Part shown: one piece after another, positions 1-9,228 of the stretch | Layout: each line of letters begins with the position of its first letter | Position numbering within the stretch: position 1 is the stretch's first letter | Assembly (NCBI RefSeq): GCF_023698535.1 | Contig: NZ_JALJCL010000004.1 | Coordinates: 186,001-250,000, forward strand | Origin: Halorientalis regularis | GTDB lineage: Archaea > Halobacteriota > Halobacteria > Halobacteriales > Haloarculaceae | Length of the DNA: 64,000 bases | Direction of reading: 5' to 3' | Notes under the pieces: generated by a model | What the model was told of the DNA's origin: nothing | Databases searched by the model: none | Seen by the model: only the letters and a program-made list of their open reading frames with translations | Made by a program: the position numbers and the translations under genes

Positions 1-308
1 TCGCGCTCCGGTTGGCCGGCCGGACCGGGCACGTCGGCGTCGCCAACTGCCTGCAGGGTGACGGCAACCGTCGCCGCGCCGAGAACATGCTCTCGGATCT
101 GGTCGAGCCCTTCGAGGGCTCGCTCGAAACGCGGGTTTCGAGTGCTCCCATCGAGGACTTCCTGTCGGCGAACGCGACGAACTACGATCTGGTGTTCATG
201 GGCGCGAGCACGGATCGAAGTCGCGCCTCGCGGCTGGTCTCGCCGCCCACCTTCGAGCGTATCCGCGATCTGGACTGTGACGTAGCTATCGTCGACCGCA
301 ACCGCTGA
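1..308 (+). CDS. UspA-domain protein, C-terminal part (5' end outside window)
   Basis: Open frame from the left edge (frame of base 3) to the TGA at 306. The ending DLVFMGASTDRSRASRL...CDVAIVDR is the usual last strand and nucleotide-binding loop of a universal stress protein domain. In haloarchaea this domain stands alone or forms the cytoplasmic tail of amino-acid permeases and cation antiporters. The missing 5' part decides which, so the parent protein cannot be named. It converges with the potassium channel gene, with only 3 nt between the stops. Confidence 0.75.
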   Translation, partial: ALRLAGRTGHVGVANCLQGDGNRRRAENMLSDLVEPFEGSLETRVSSAPIEDFLSANATNYDLVFMGASTDRSRASRLVSPPTFERIRDLDCDVAIVDRNR

Positions 309-311
309 GGA

Positions 312-1481
312 TCACTCGCCGGCCGCGCTCCCGCCGGAACTGTCGAGCAACTGGTCGGCAACGGTCTCGACGTTCTCGTCGCCCAGCGCCGACTCGACCA
401 GCAGGTGGCCACCGATGACTGCGGGGCTGATGACCGTGTCCGCACCCGCGCGTCTGAGTTTCTCGACGTTCTCGCGGTCGGTCGCGCCCGCGACCACCCG
501 GATGTCGGCGTTGAGTGACTTCGCGGTGAGGATCGCCAGCGCGTCGTTGGCGTCGTTGTTGGTCGCCGCGACGACCGCGCGGGCGTCCTCGATGCTCGCG
601 CGCTGGAGCGGTGCCTCGTCGCTGGGATCGGCCGACAGCACCGCGATGTCGCGGGCGTTGAGCTCCGCCGCCGCCTCCTGGTCCGGAGTGATGACGACGA
701 AGGGGACCGTGCCGTCGAGTTCGTCGATGATCGGTTCCGTCAGGTCGCCGTAGCCGAGGACGATCACGTGGTCCTCGAGCAGTTCGAGTTGTCGTTCTGT
801 CATGGTACCGAGTGCCTGTGCGAACCGCGCTTCTATGGCTGGGCCGAGTAGCGACCCCAGTGCGAGCGTGAAACTCGCCACCCCGAGGATCAACACGGAG
901 ATCGAGAACAGGCGGGCCTGCTGTGTGGTGGGAATCGCATCGCCGTACCCGACCGTGCTGGCGGTGACGATGGTGTAGTACACCGCGTCGAGGATGGTCT
1001 CGACGTTGTTGAAGTCCTCGCTGAGTCGGTAGGTGCCGGCCGTCCCGTAGACCATCGTGCCGAGGAGGGCAGCCGTCGCGGCGAGTTGGGTCGTCGACAG
1101 GTCGATCTGCCGGTCGAACCGGCGGTAGTTGAGCAAGACGAACGGAATCGAGAGCAGGGAGAGCGCGATCAGCGGCGTCGAGGCCACGCTGGATTGGGCC
1201 AGTCCCTGGACCGCCGTCACGGGCAACAGCAAGACGGTCGAGTACCACGCGACCCGAAGTCCGCGGCGGAGTCCGAGGACGCTTCCGAGCATCAGAAATC
1301 CGGTGAGCGCGCCCGTGAACCCGGCCGCACGTTCCAGATCCTCCGGAACGTACGCCGCGACCGATTCGTCGACGCCGGTGGTCCCGATTTTGACGACGCC
1401 AGTCGTAAACGAAAGCACCGCGACGAGCGTCACGAGAACCATCGTCACACGAGCACCGAGCAACACGCGCCGGGACGCCAT
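312..1481 (-). CDS. Kch-type potassium channel with cytoplasmic RCK/TrkA_N domain
   Basis: 389 aa. Several membrane helices fill residues about 10-215. The K+ selectivity filter TVGYGD is at 176-181, preceded by the pore helix. From about 237 a Rossmann-type RCK (TrkA_N) domain starts with HVIVLGYGDLTEP, which would bind NAD(H) or another nucleotide to gate the pore. The role is membrane K+ conductance, important for a salt-in halophile. It is divergent from the two TrkA_C membrane genes at 1574-3999, so the three may form one potassium-handling locus. That link is an inference from position. Confidence 0.85.
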   Translation of the reverse strand: MASRRVLLGARVTMVLVTLVAVLSFTTGVVKIGTTGVDESVAAYVPEDLERAAGFTGALTGFLMLGSVLGLRRGLRVAWYSTVLLLPVTAVQGLAQSSVASTPLIALSLLSIPFVLLNYRRFDRQIDLSTTQLAATAALLGTMVYGTAGTYRLSEDFNNVETILDAVYYTIVTASTVGYGDAIPTTQQARLFSISVLILGVASFTLALGSLLGPAIEARFAQALGTMTERQLELLEDHVIVLGYGDLTEPIIDELDGTVPFVVITPDQEAAAELNARDIAVLSADPSDEAPLQRASIEDARAVVAATNNDANDALAILTAKSLNADIRVVAGATDRENVEKLRRAGADTVISPAVIGGHLLVESALGDENVETVADQLLDSSGGSAAGE

Positions 1482-1573
1482 GCTCCTCCGTCCGACGTGA
1501 GCGCGGATAAAACCGCCGACCCGGACGCTCCATCCGGCGGTACTGGTTTGTACGAGGCGGTCCCAGCCAGTCC

Positions 1574-2806
1574 ATGGCCTCGCTCCCAGTCGAAGTTCTG
1601 CTGGGCATCTATCTCGGCTTTCTCACTGGTATCATCCCTTCGCTTGTCGCGTGGACGCTCGGCTTCGGATTCAAATACTTCACCGGCGTCTCCATCCCCG
1701 GGTTCGGTGTGGTTGTGCTTGCGGTCGCGCTGGCGGGCGTCAGCGGCGGTTTGCTGGCGCTCGCGGATCCGACCGTCACCCAGTCGACCAACGCACCGAC
1801 GCTGGTGACCGCCATCCTGGTGGTGACGGCGCTGTCGCTGTACGCCCACGCCAAGGGCGACCAGCTCGGCGCGAACGCCCCCCGGAAACTCTCACTGTCG
1901 AAACTCCGCGAGCGCACGCTCTCGCGGGATCTCGCTGACCTCGTGGCGGGCGGTCAGGTCCGTATCGACGTGGTCGGCGACGTGTCGGACATGGAGGGGT
2001 ACCCGCCGCTGTCCGACGACCTCCGGACCGAGATCCGCGAGGCCGAGTACACCTTCCCGGCGGACCTGCGTGTCGCGGAACTGGAAGAACGGGTCGCCGA
2101 ACGGCTCCGGACGGAGTTCGACCTCGGGGACGTGACGGTGACCATCGACGAACGCGGCCGGGCGTCGGTCGCGGCCGCACCGCCCTTCTCGGGGCTCTCG
2201 AAGCGCGTCCCGGCGGGCGAGCGGGCCGTGTCGGTCGACGCCCTCATTCCGACCGGGCTGGCCCGGGGCGACGAGGTGACGCTCATCACGGCCGACGCGC
2301 AGGTCAGTGGAACGGTCGTAAGCGCGAAATCGGCCGACCCGGCGGCCGACAAGCGCCTGACTGCGCCGACGACGCCCGCACACGTCGATGACGACGACGC
2401 GGAGTCGACCCCGCGGGCCGTGCGAGCGCCGACGACGGCTGGCGGTGAGGGGCGACTCACGGCTGCGGTCACCCGGACCGACGCGGAGCCGCTGGTCCGG
2501 GCCGACCGGGCCCGCGTCGTCGTGGAAGCACGGGGAACCCGGCTGGAGTACGAACTCATCTCCCTGCTCCGGCGCAGTGGCAAGCGGTTCCGCCGGTTCA
2601 CCGTCGCCGCCGAGAGTGCCCTCGACGGCGTGACGCTCGGGGCTGCCAGCGCCCGGGAGACACACGGTGTGGCGATACTGGCTGTCAGGAAACCGACGGG
2701 CTGGCAACTGGTCCCACAGGGGACGACCGCGCTCGCCGGCGGCGACGAGGTGTTCGCGGTCGGGCCGCCCGACAACCTCGACGCGTTCGCGGAGGTGGTC
2801 GCGTGA
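1574..2806 (+). CDS. Membrane protein with TrkA_C-like domains (potassium-transport associated)
   Basis: 410 aa. Three hydrophobic segments lie in residues about 5-95, followed by a long cytoplasmic part. A central region (about 125-260) alternates short beta strands and ends DEVTLITADAQVSG. The C-terminal domain (about 320-410) has the TrkA_C/RCK_C pattern: ...GVAILAVRKPTGWQLVPQGTTALAGGDEVFAVGPPDNL. No TrkA_N Rossmann fold is seen. The next gene starts inside its stop codon, so the two are translationally coupled and probably act together. The family is common in haloarchaea but its exact function is not established. Confidence 0.75.
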   Translation: MASLPVEVLLGIYLGFLTGIIPSLVAWTLGFGFKYFTGVSIPGFGVVVLAVALAGVSGGLLALADPTVTQSTNAPTLVTAILVVTALSLYAHAKGDQLGANAPRKLSLSKLRERTLSRDLADLVAGGQVRIDVVGDVSDMEGYPPLSDDLRTEIREAEYTFPADLRVAELEERVAERLRTEFDLGDVTVTIDERGRASVAAAPPFSGLSKRVPAGERAVSVDALIPTGLARGDEVTLITADAQVSGTVVSAKSADPAADKRLTAPTTPAHVDDDDAESTPRAVRAPTTAGGEGRLTAAVTRTDAEPLVRADRARVVVEARGTRLEYELISLLRRSGKRFRRFTVAAESALDGVTLGAASARETHGVAILAVRKPTGWQLVPQGTTALAGGDEVFAVGPPDNLDAFAEVVA

Positions 2807-3999
2807 TGGTCCAGACGGTCACGCTGTTCGACCGGCTAGTACTCGCACTCGCGAAACTGGTCGGCCTGGCCGTGCTGGCGGGCGTCCTCTCGGGAATCGT
2901 CGCACTGCTGTACCGGTGGTATACGCGCGACCGGATCCAGCGTGGCCTCCCCGTCCTGGTGGGACTCGGCGGTGTCGCGGTCTCGTTGAACACGATGACG
3001 GCACTCGGCCAGGTCATCGCGCCGACGACTGGCGGTACCAACCCCCTCTCGCCGGAAACCGCGCTGTTCAATATCGCGGCCGTCGTCGTCGCGAGTCTCG
3101 TCGCGGCCGGGGCCGTCGACGTGGGCGACCGCTTCGGCAACGACCTCTTTGCCGCGACCGGCAGCACGAGCGTCGAAGGCGAGGTCAGTCGCGTCGTCGA
3201 GGCGGTCGGCCGCGTGATCGCGGTCGACCTCCCCGAGGAGATCGACGACATCGTCGGCTACGATCCCGTCGCCGCCGAGACCAAAGAGCAACTCGCCGGC
3301 CGGACCTTCCTCTTTCCCAAGCGGCTGACCGTCGCGGATCTGGAAGACCGCCTGCGGACCCGGATCAAGGGTGATTTCGGTGTCGGCCACGTCGACGTGG
3401 ACCTCGCCGACGACGGCACCGTCGAGTACCTCGCCATCGGTGCGCGGGTCGCGGGGATCGGCCCGACGCTCCCGCCCGAGACCGCCGCCGTCGCTGTCCA
3501 GGCCGACCCCGCCTTCGCCGCCAGCTCCGGTGACGTGGTGCAGGTGTGGCGACCCGCCCCCTTCGAGCGGGTCACGACCGCCGAAGTGCGGGGGATCGCC
3601 GGCGACACCGTGACCCTGGCCGTCGACGCCGCCGACACGCCCAAACTCGACGCCGAGACCGAGTATCGCCTGATCACGCTGCCCGTCGAGTCCCGGACCG
3701 ACCGGGAGTTCGCCTCCCTCCTGCGGGCCGCCGAGGAGACCATGAGCGTCGTCGAGGTCGAGACGGGGAGCCCGCTGGTGGGCCAGCCTATCGGCTCGCT
3801 CGACGTGGCGGTGATCGCGATTCGGCCGGCCGACGGCGGCATCGAGGCGCTCCCGAACCGGAACCACGTCCTCGCGGTCGAGGACGCGGTCTACGCGGTC
3901 GCCAAACCCGAACGGCTCCGCAAGCTCGAAGCCGCCGCAAAGGGGGCCGACCCGGCCGCGACGCGGGTCGAAGCGGCCGACACGAGCGACGACGACTGA
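2806..3999 (+). CDS. Second TrkA_C-like membrane protein, coupled to the previous gene
   Basis: 397 aa from the ATG at 2806, which overlaps the upstream TGA; a GTG one codon earlier (2803) is also possible. About three membrane segments lie in residues 5-105. Two soluble domains follow that mirror the preceding protein, for example the strand pattern TFLFPKRLTVADLEDRLRTR here and TFPADLRVAELEERVAERLR there, and the ends VAVIAIRPADGG and YAVAKPERL. The two genes look like diverged paralogues. A role as a ligand-sensing subunit for K+ channels or transporters is an inference from the domain and the Kch neighbour. Confidence 0.75.
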   Translation: MVQTVTLFDRLVLALAKLVGLAVLAGVLSGIVALLYRWYTRDRIQRGLPVLVGLGGVAVSLNTMTALGQVIAPTTGGTNPLSPETALFNIAAVVVASLVAAGAVDVGDRFGNDLFAATGSTSVEGEVSRVVEAVGRVIAVDLPEEIDDIVGYDPVAAETKEQLAGRTFLFPKRLTVADLEDRLRTRIKGDFGVGHVDVDLADDGTVEYLAIGARVAGIGPTLPPETAAVAVQADPAFAASSGDVVQVWRPAPFERVTTAEVRGIAGDTVTLAVDAADTPKLDAETEYRLITLPVESRTDREFASLLRAAEETMSVVEVETGSPLVGQPIGSLDVAVIAIRPADGGIEALPNRNHVLAVEDAVYAVAKPERLRKLEAAAKGADPAATRVEAADTSDDD

Positions 4000-4114
4000 C
4001 GGGCGGTTCGACCCTGGGAGAACCGGTGTCCGTCCGAGCGGGCGCGAGCCCGCGAGCAGCGAGGTCGACGACCGAAGGGCAACGGCTTTTGCCGCCGCGG
4101 CCGCTCCTCCGGGT

Positions 4115-4393
4115 ATGGAGTGGAAGCTGTTCGCCAGTCTCAAGGAGGTCGTCGGTCAGTCCGAGGTCGAGGTCGACGTACAGCCGGGCGCGACGTTCGG
4201 CGACGCGCTCGACGCACTGCTGGAGGCCAATCCCGAACTCGCCGAGGAAGTGCTGAACGACGACGGCGAGTTGCGCGACCACATCCGCGTCCTCCACAAC
4301 GGGGACAACCCCTTCGTCTCCGGCGAGGGCCGGGATACGGAACTGGAAGCGGGCGACGAACTCGCACTGTTCCCGCCGGTCAGCGGCGGATGA
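4115..4393 (+). CDS. Ubiquitin-like small archaeal modifier / MoaD-family protein
   Basis: 92 aa with a beta-grasp ubiquitin fold pattern and the C-terminal diglycine (...LFPPVSGG) needed for adenylation by an E1-like enzyme (UbaA in Haloferax). Such proteins act both as protein modifiers (sampylation) and as sulfur carriers for molybdopterin or tRNA thiolation; sequence alone does not separate these roles. A T-rich box (CTTTTG, about 4085) lies about 27 nt before the ATG at 4115. It stands alone between the TrkA_C pair and a convergent GNAT gene. Confidence 0.85.
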   Translation: MEWKLFASLKEVVGQSEVEVDVQPGATFGDALDALLEANPELAEEVLNDDGELRDHIRVLHNGDNPFVSGEGRDTELEAGDELALFPPVSGG

Positions 4394-4414
4394 AGTTAGG
4401 ACCGACGCGTGCTG

Positions 4415-5356
4415 TCACCGCCCGCTCAGGTCCGCTTCCAGCACGAAATCGGGGTCCTCGCCGAGTTCGACGCCCGCGTACGCGGCGTCGCTGACCGCCC
4501 GGGCAGTCTCGGGGATCAGCACGCGCGTCCGGTCCGCGCCGACCGCGGCGGCGTCCCGAGAGATCGCGGCGAACAACGTCCGAGCGGCGGGCACGTCCGC
4601 CCACGCGGCGACGCCGTACTCGGCGATTCGCGCGTCACCCTCGCCGGGTTCGTAGTCCCGAACTCTGTAGGCCATCCCGCGGGTCCCGCTGCCGTCCTCC
4701 TGCACCGCGAACACGGCGGTCTCGTCGGCGAGTCGCCGGAGGTCCGCGCGAGTCAGTTCCCGGACGGCCCAGGACTCGTCGGGGGCCAGCGCCAGCCCCT
4801 GAAGCGCCCGATTGGCGTCGCTCCGTCGCCAGCAACTCCAGGCGGCGTCCGCGTTATCGGTGATCTCGTGGTCCGTGTCGACGCTCGCACCGGCGTCGGG
4901 TTCGGGGTGGGCCCACCGGAACTCGGAGACCGGCTCGAAGCCGATGCCCCGCGAGGTCCCAATCCCCTGTGCGTTCCAGGAGAACACGAGGTTGCGACAG
5001 ACGGCCGCGCCCTGCTCGGCTGCCCAGTCGAAGACCGCCCCAGTGAGTCGGTGGGCCAGACCCAGCCCGCGGGCGTCGGGGGCGACGCGCATCCCCTGCG
5101 CCCACCCCTCGTACTCGGAGAGCATGACGCCCTGCAGGACGCCCGCGGGGTCACCGTCGACCGTCGCGACGAACGTCCGCTGGTCGGGGCCGTCGCTCTC
5201 GACCCACTCGGGGAACACGCGAGGCAGGTAGTCGCTCACGTCGCGGTCCGGCCAGGTGTCCTCGGTGAAGGCGACGATCCCGTCGTGGTCGTCGGCGCGG
5301 GCCTGCCTGACGCGGACGGTCGGATCGACCGCCTTCTCGCCGCTCTCGTCGGCCAT
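4415..5356 (-). CDS. GNAT-family N-acetyltransferase
   Basis: 313 aa. The N-terminal half is a GNAT domain: VRVRQARADDHDGIVAF at the start, then the acetyl-CoA pyrophosphate-loop region VAPDARGLGLAHRLTGAVFDWA (the R/Q-x-x-G-x-G/A pattern as RGLGLA). The C-terminal half (about 160-313) looks like a second, degenerate GNAT-like domain, as in many two-domain haloarchaeal acetyltransferases. The substrate is unknown. The ATG is 1 nt after the gatD stop on the same strand, so it is co-transcribed with gatD. Confidence 0.8.
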   Translation of the reverse strand: MADESGEKAVDPTVRVRQARADDHDGIVAFTEDTWPDRDVSDYLPRVFPEWVESDGPDQRTFVATVDGDPAGVLQGVMLSEYEGWAQGMRVAPDARGLGLAHRLTGAVFDWAAEQGAAVCRNLVFSWNAQGIGTSRGIGFEPVSEFRWAHPEPDAGASVDTDHEITDNADAAWSCWRRSDANRALQGLALAPDESWAVRELTRADLRRLADETAVFAVQEDGSGTRGMAYRVRDYEPGEGDARIAEYGVAAWADVPAARTLFAAISRDAAAVGADRTRVLIPETARAVSDAAYAGVELGEDPDFVLEADLSGR

Positions 5357-5357
5357 C

Positions 5358-6605
5358 TCAGGTCCAGGGCCGCGACTGGGCCCGGATCTCGCCGGCCAGG
5401 GACTCTCGCATGGCCCGGGCGGGGTCGTCGGCGTTCGCCAGCACCCACATCAACTTCACCTTCGCCGTCCCCGGGAGCATGTCCTCGCCCTCGATCACGC
5501 CGGCGTCGAGCAGGTCGCGCCCGGTGTCGTACACCCGATCACAGACCCGCCCTTCCAGACACTGACTGGTCATCACGACGGTGGTGCCCGCGTCGGTCAC
5601 GGCCTCGACCGTCTCGATCCAGTCGGTGTCGACGTGGCCCAGTCCTGTCCCCTCGATGACGACGCCGGCCGCGCCGTCCGCCGCGGTTTCGAGCATCGCG
5701 GGGTCGGTGCCGGGCGTGAACTTCACGAGGCTCACGTCGGTCGCCAGGTCGTCCTGCAGCGTGAGGTCGGTCTCGCCGCGCCCGGCGTACTCGCGGCGGA
5801 ACGTGATCTCCTCGGTGTCGTAATCGACCTCTCCCAGTGGCTTCGCCCCGACGGTCTCGAAGGCGTCCCGCCGGGACGTGTGGTTCTTCCGGACCCGGGT
5901 GCCCCGGTGGAGCGCACACCGCTCGTCGGCCTCGTCGGCGTGCATACAGACCATGACCTCGGCGCAGTCGGATTTCGCCGCTTCGACCGCACAGACGGCG
6001 TTCATCACGTTGTCCGAGGACGGCCGGTCGGCCGACCGCTGACTGCCCGTGAAGACGATGGGGACGGGCGTGTCCAGCATGAACGCCAGCGCGGAGGCGG
6101 TGAACTGCATCGTGTCGGTGCCGTGCATGACGACGACGCCGTCCGCGCCGGCCTCGATCTCCTCGTTCACGGCGCGTGCCAGGTCCTGCCACACGCCGGG
6201 CGTCATGTTCTCGCTCAGGATGTTGGCGACGACCCGGCCGCGGTAGTTCGCGCGGCCGGCCAGGTCCGGCACCGCCCGCAGCACGTCCTCGGCGTCGAAC
6301 TGGGCGGTCACCGCGCCCGTCCGGTAGTCGACCGTCGAGGCGATGGTCCCGCCGGTCGAGATCAGCGAGATCGTCGGCAGGTCGTCGTCGAACTCGATGG
6401 CCGACTCGCCCTCGGCGTCCTGTGCGCCTTCCACGTCGTAGGTGTCGGCTTCGAGTACCTCGACCGACGCCGCGTCCCGGTCGACGCCGACGTTGTAGCC
6501 GCTCTCCAGTTTGACGACGAGGTTCTCGGCGGTCGTCGAGGGCAGCAAGACGCCCTCGTAGCTCTGGTCCGCGCGCTCGACGCGGACCCGGTCCCCTGGG
6601 TTCAT
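5358..6605 (-). CDS. gatD: Glu-tRNA(Gln) amidotransferase subunit D (asparaginase family)
   Basis: 415 aa. A small N-terminal domain (about 1-75) precedes an L-asparaginase-type catalytic domain. Both asparaginase signatures are present: TGGTIAS at 84-90 with the nucleophile Thr, and VVMHGTDTMQFTASAL with the second catalytic Thr-Asp. GatD releases ammonia from glutamine or asparagine; with GatE it converts Glu-tRNA(Gln) to Gln-tRNA(Gln), the archaeal route. gatE is not in this window. I take the ATG at 6605 because MNPGDRVRVERADQSYEGV is the normal N-terminus; the frame stays open upstream only as a shadow. Confidence 0.93.
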   Translation of the reverse strand: MNPGDRVRVERADQSYEGVLLPSTTAENLVVKLESGYNVGVDRDAASVEVLEADTYDVEGAQDAEGESAIEFDDDLPTISLISTGGTIASTVDYRTGAVTAQFDAEDVLRAVPDLAGRANYRGRVVANILSENMTPGVWQDLARAVNEEIEAGADGVVVMHGTDTMQFTASALAFMLDTPVPIVFTGSQRSADRPSSDNVMNAVCAVEAAKSDCAEVMVCMHADEADERCALHRGTRVRKNHTSRRDAFETVGAKPLGEVDYDTEEITFRREYAGRGETDLTLQDDLATDVSLVKFTPGTDPAMLETAADGAAGVVIEGTGLGHVDTDWIETVEAVTDAGTTVVMTSQCLEGRVCDRVYDTGRDLLDAGVIEGEDMLPGTAKVKLMWVLANADDPARAMRESLAGEIRAQSRPWT

Positions 6606-6695
6606 ACCCGAGCGTACCGCGTGCCCGGACTTGAAACCATCCTTCCGACCGGCCCGCGGGAAAAGACTCACGTCGCCCCGCGGGGAACGTCTCCT

Positions 6696-7259
6696 ATGGC
6701 CGAACGTTCCGACCAGCGGACCCGGCCGGACGAGTCCGTCGAGGAGCCACTCGACGAGGCGTCGTTCGGACTCGACGACGAGCCACCGGTCGAGACCGAC
6801 ACCGGGCCGTCCACGCCGGACGAGACCGGCAGTTCCGGCCTCACCGGCCGACTCGGGGCGGCCGTCCGTGCGCCGTTCGGCGCGGTCGCGTCGCGTCTGC
6901 GGTCGCCCTTCGAGGGGCTGTTCTCGCTCCGCGCGTTCCTGCTCTTGCTGGTCACCAGCGTCGCCGGCATGCTGCTGGCGGGCACGGTCCTCCCCTTCGG
7001 CTCTATCGGCGGACTCGTCGGGATCGCCGCGGCGACGTTCGCTGCCGGCCTCGCGGGCGAGCGGTCCCGCTACGTCGAGGCGTCGGCCAGCGGCGCGCTC
7101 GCGTCGGGGATCAGCTGGTTGCTCGGGAATCTGGTCCTGACGGCGGTCGGACCGGGCGTCCCGCTCGTCGCCGTCGGCGTCGGATTCGGTGTCCTCGCGG
7201 CGCTGCTCGGGCACTACTTCGGCCGGGACCTGCGGTCCGGGCTGACCCGTGACCTCTAG
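6696..7259 (+). CDS. Haloarchaeal membrane protein with acidic N-terminus (DUF5518/DUF456-like)
   Basis: 187 aa. Residues 1-75 are hydrophilic and acidic. Then come about four membrane segments rich in Gly/Ala (LRAFLLLLVTSVAGMLLAG, GGLVGIAAATFAAGLAG, and two more) and a short basic end. This layout fits the small GlyAla-rich haloarchaeal membrane proteins of the DUF5518/DUF456 kind; the function is unknown. It is divergent from gatD with 90 bp between the starts, and its last 4 nt overlap the end of the convergent regulator gene. Confidence 0.7.
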   Translation: MAERSDQRTRPDESVEEPLDEASFGLDDEPPVETDTGPSTPDETGSSGLTGRLGAAVRAPFGAVASRLRSPFEGLFSLRAFLLLLVTSVAGMLLAGTVLPFGSIGGLVGIAAATFAAGLAGERSRYVEASASGALASGISWLLGNLVLTAVGPGVPLVAVGVGFGVLAALLGHYFGRDLRSGLTRDL

Positions 7260-7909
7260 TCGGTGAGCCGCCACTGCTCGCCGTCGCGGGCGAGCAGATC
7301 GTTCTCCTCGAGTTCGGCCAGCGCCTCGCGGACGACCGGTGGGGGTGCTTCGACGCCCTCGACGATCTCGTCAGTGGTCGCCGGTTCCTCGACCAGTTCG
7401 CTCAATACGTCGGCGTAGAGGCGGGTGTCGTCCACGTCCAGCTTCTCGCCGAGCTGTTCCATGACGGCGGCGAGTCGCCCCTGGACCCACCGCTGGGCCA
7501 TCGACAGCTCGTTTTCCAGCTGTTCGAGCCGCGCCAGTTCCGTCGCCACGTCGCGGATATCGCTCGGATCACGCGTACTCACGTCGATTTTCAGGTGGCG
7601 ACAGCTGGCGGTCACGTCGAGGCTCTGGCTCGCGGGGTAGGCGCTTTTCGCCCCGAACCCGTACGGCGAGACGCTGACCTCCAGCCGGAGGTTCTGTGAG
7701 ATGAAGTAGTACTTCCGTCGCTGGTCGTCGGTCCGGCTCTCGACCAGGTCGGCCTCTTCGAGTTTCCGGAGGTGGTCGATGACCGCTTTCGGACTCACGC
7801 CGAGGTACTCGCTGATCTCGGTCACGTAGCAGGGCTTCCGAGCGAGCAGCCGCAGGATCCGTCTGCGGTTCTCGTTTCCCAGGAGGTTGAGTAACTCGGC
7901 CGAATCCAT
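7256..7909 (-). CDS. ArsR-family winged-helix transcriptional regulator
   Basis: 217 aa. The N-terminal wHTH is LLNLLGNENRRRILRLLARKPCYVTEISEYLGVSPKAVIDHLRKLEEADLV (residues about 5-57, quoted in pieces: ENRRRILRLLARKP, ISEYLGVSPKAVIDHL). A beta-rich middle with YYFISQNLRLEVSVSPYGFG follows, then a coiled segment (about 125-160) and a second small winged-helix-like C-terminus (VREALAELEENDLLARDGEQW). No Cys metal site of the classic arsenic sensor is seen apart from C27 and one later Cys. The regulator is conserved in haloarchaea and its target is unknown. Confidence 0.8.
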   Translation of the reverse strand: MDSAELLNLLGNENRRRILRLLARKPCYVTEISEYLGVSPKAVIDHLRKLEEADLVESRTDDQRRKYYFISQNLRLEVSVSPYGFGAKSAYPASQSLDVTASCRHLKIDVSTRDPSDIRDVATELARLEQLENELSMAQRWVQGRLAAVMEQLGEKLDVDDTRLYADVLSELVEEPATTDEIVEGVEAPPPVVREALAELEENDLLARDGEQWRLTD

Positions 7910-7955
7910 TTACCGAACGTAAGCGATGACCAGTGAAAAGGCTAACTGGCCGCGG

Positions 7956-8978
7956 TCAGGTGCGGCCGGGCGGTCCGCCGCCGGTGTCGCCACCCCCGGC
8001 GGGGCCCGCAGGTCCGCCGTTTCCGGGGCTGTCCGAGCCAGCGGCCGATCCACCGCCCGCCTCGCCGGCACCGTTGCCCGCCTCGTCGGCTCCGCTCCCG
8101 GTGTCGTCGGCGGTGTCGCCCTGGTCCGCGTCGTCGGATCCGTCGGCCGAGCCTGCCGATCCGCGATCACTGCTGTTTGCTCTCCGGTCGGCCGGTGACT
8201 CACCGTCCGTCGACGGTTCGGTCTCTTCGTTACCGGGTGGCCCGTCGTGCCGGCCGCGGTCGGCCGGCGGTCCCGGCTGGTCGTCGTTCGTTACGTTCGT
8301 CGACGGCCCCACACCCTCGGGCGGGCCAGCCTGTCCCGGGCCTCGGTCGTCGGGCGGTCCAGCGTTACCGGGCCCCCTGTCTTCCGGCGGGCCGGCGTGA
8401 TCTGGCCGACCCACGCCGAGTTCACGCGCGACGGCCGCGACCTCCTGCCCGCTCAGGTTCCGGGCCTGCGTCCGGAGCCGATCGAGTTGCGACGTGTTCA
8501 CACCCACGGCCCGCGCTCGGTCGCCCGTCTCGTTGATCGACTCGTCGAGCGCGTTCAGCTCCGCGGTGAGCCGGCTCGCCCGTGCTCTGTAGGCCACCCG
8601 TGGGATCGTACCGTTCTCGTATTTCGCCTGGAGGTCCGACATGCGCTCGCGCAACCGCTCGCTCCGGCGCTCCAGTCGGTCGATGCGGGACTGGACGACG
8701 GCCGGCCGCTCGTCAGCCTCGGACCGGTTGAACTCGGCGGCCCACATCCCCGCCTCGACGGAACTGTCCGTCTCCGCGCTGCTCGCCTGCATGAACGAGG
8801 AGATCCGGGCCCCGAGACTCACGTTACTCGCCGTCTCGTTGGTTCCGTTCGTCTGGACCGCCGACGCCCCGTCGCTGGCCGGTGCGATGCCGCCGACGGC
8901 ACCGAACACCGGGACGGCGACCAGGGCGACGCCGACCACGACGGCGACCGCGGCCAACAGTGTCCCACGAGCACTCAT
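7956..8978 (-). CDS. Secreted protein with coiled coil and long Pro/Gly/acidic C-terminal region
   Basis: 340 aa from the ATG at 8978. A signal-anchor (LLAAVAVVVGVALVAVPVFGAVGG) is followed by a Ser/Thr/Asn-rich stretch with NxT/S sequons. A charged coiled coil covers about 95-165 (SRIDRLERRSERLRERM...). The second half is low complexity: repeated GPPEDRGPG/GPPDDRGPG units, then Ser/Asp/Gly-rich sequence to the end. It is predicted to sit outside the membrane. There is no PGF-CTERM. The function is unknown; the repeats and disordered tail suggest a cell-surface linker role. Confidence 0.7.
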   Translation of the reverse strand: MSARGTLLAAVAVVVGVALVAVPVFGAVGGIAPASDGASAVQTNGTNETASNVSLGARISSFMQASSAETDSSVEAGMWAAEFNRSEADERPAVVQSRIDRLERRSERLRERMSDLQAKYENGTIPRVAYRARASRLTAELNALDESINETGDRARAVGVNTSQLDRLRTQARNLSGQEVAAVARELGVGRPDHAGPPEDRGPGNAGPPDDRGPGQAGPPEGVGPSTNVTNDDQPGPPADRGRHDGPPGNEETEPSTDGESPADRRANSSDRGSAGSADGSDDADQGDTADDTGSGADEAGNGAGEAGGGSAAGSDSPGNGGPAGPAGGGDTGGGPPGRT

Positions 8979-9228
8979 ACTGACCGTATCTATACCGGTA
9001 ACCCACAAAAAAGCGGAGATCCGTTCTCACTGTTCACCCGACCCCTCTCACGACCCCAGACCGTCCAATAGCGTTTACACGCCCCGCTCCACCGTCCGCT
9101 CCCGAAACCGCCCCAGTCGACCCGTCGGCGACGACACTCTCGCCGCCCGCGTTTCCCGTCCCCGCGCGCCCCGACGCCCGAAACCCGCTGAAAGCGCGAC
9201 GACATAAGGGCTCCGGCCAAGGTTTTTC

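Noticed and set aside
6606-7274. Upstream extension of gatD to 7274
   Set aside because: The added sequence is Arg/Glu-rich shadow of the plus-strand membrane gene; MNPGDRV at 6605 is the normal start.
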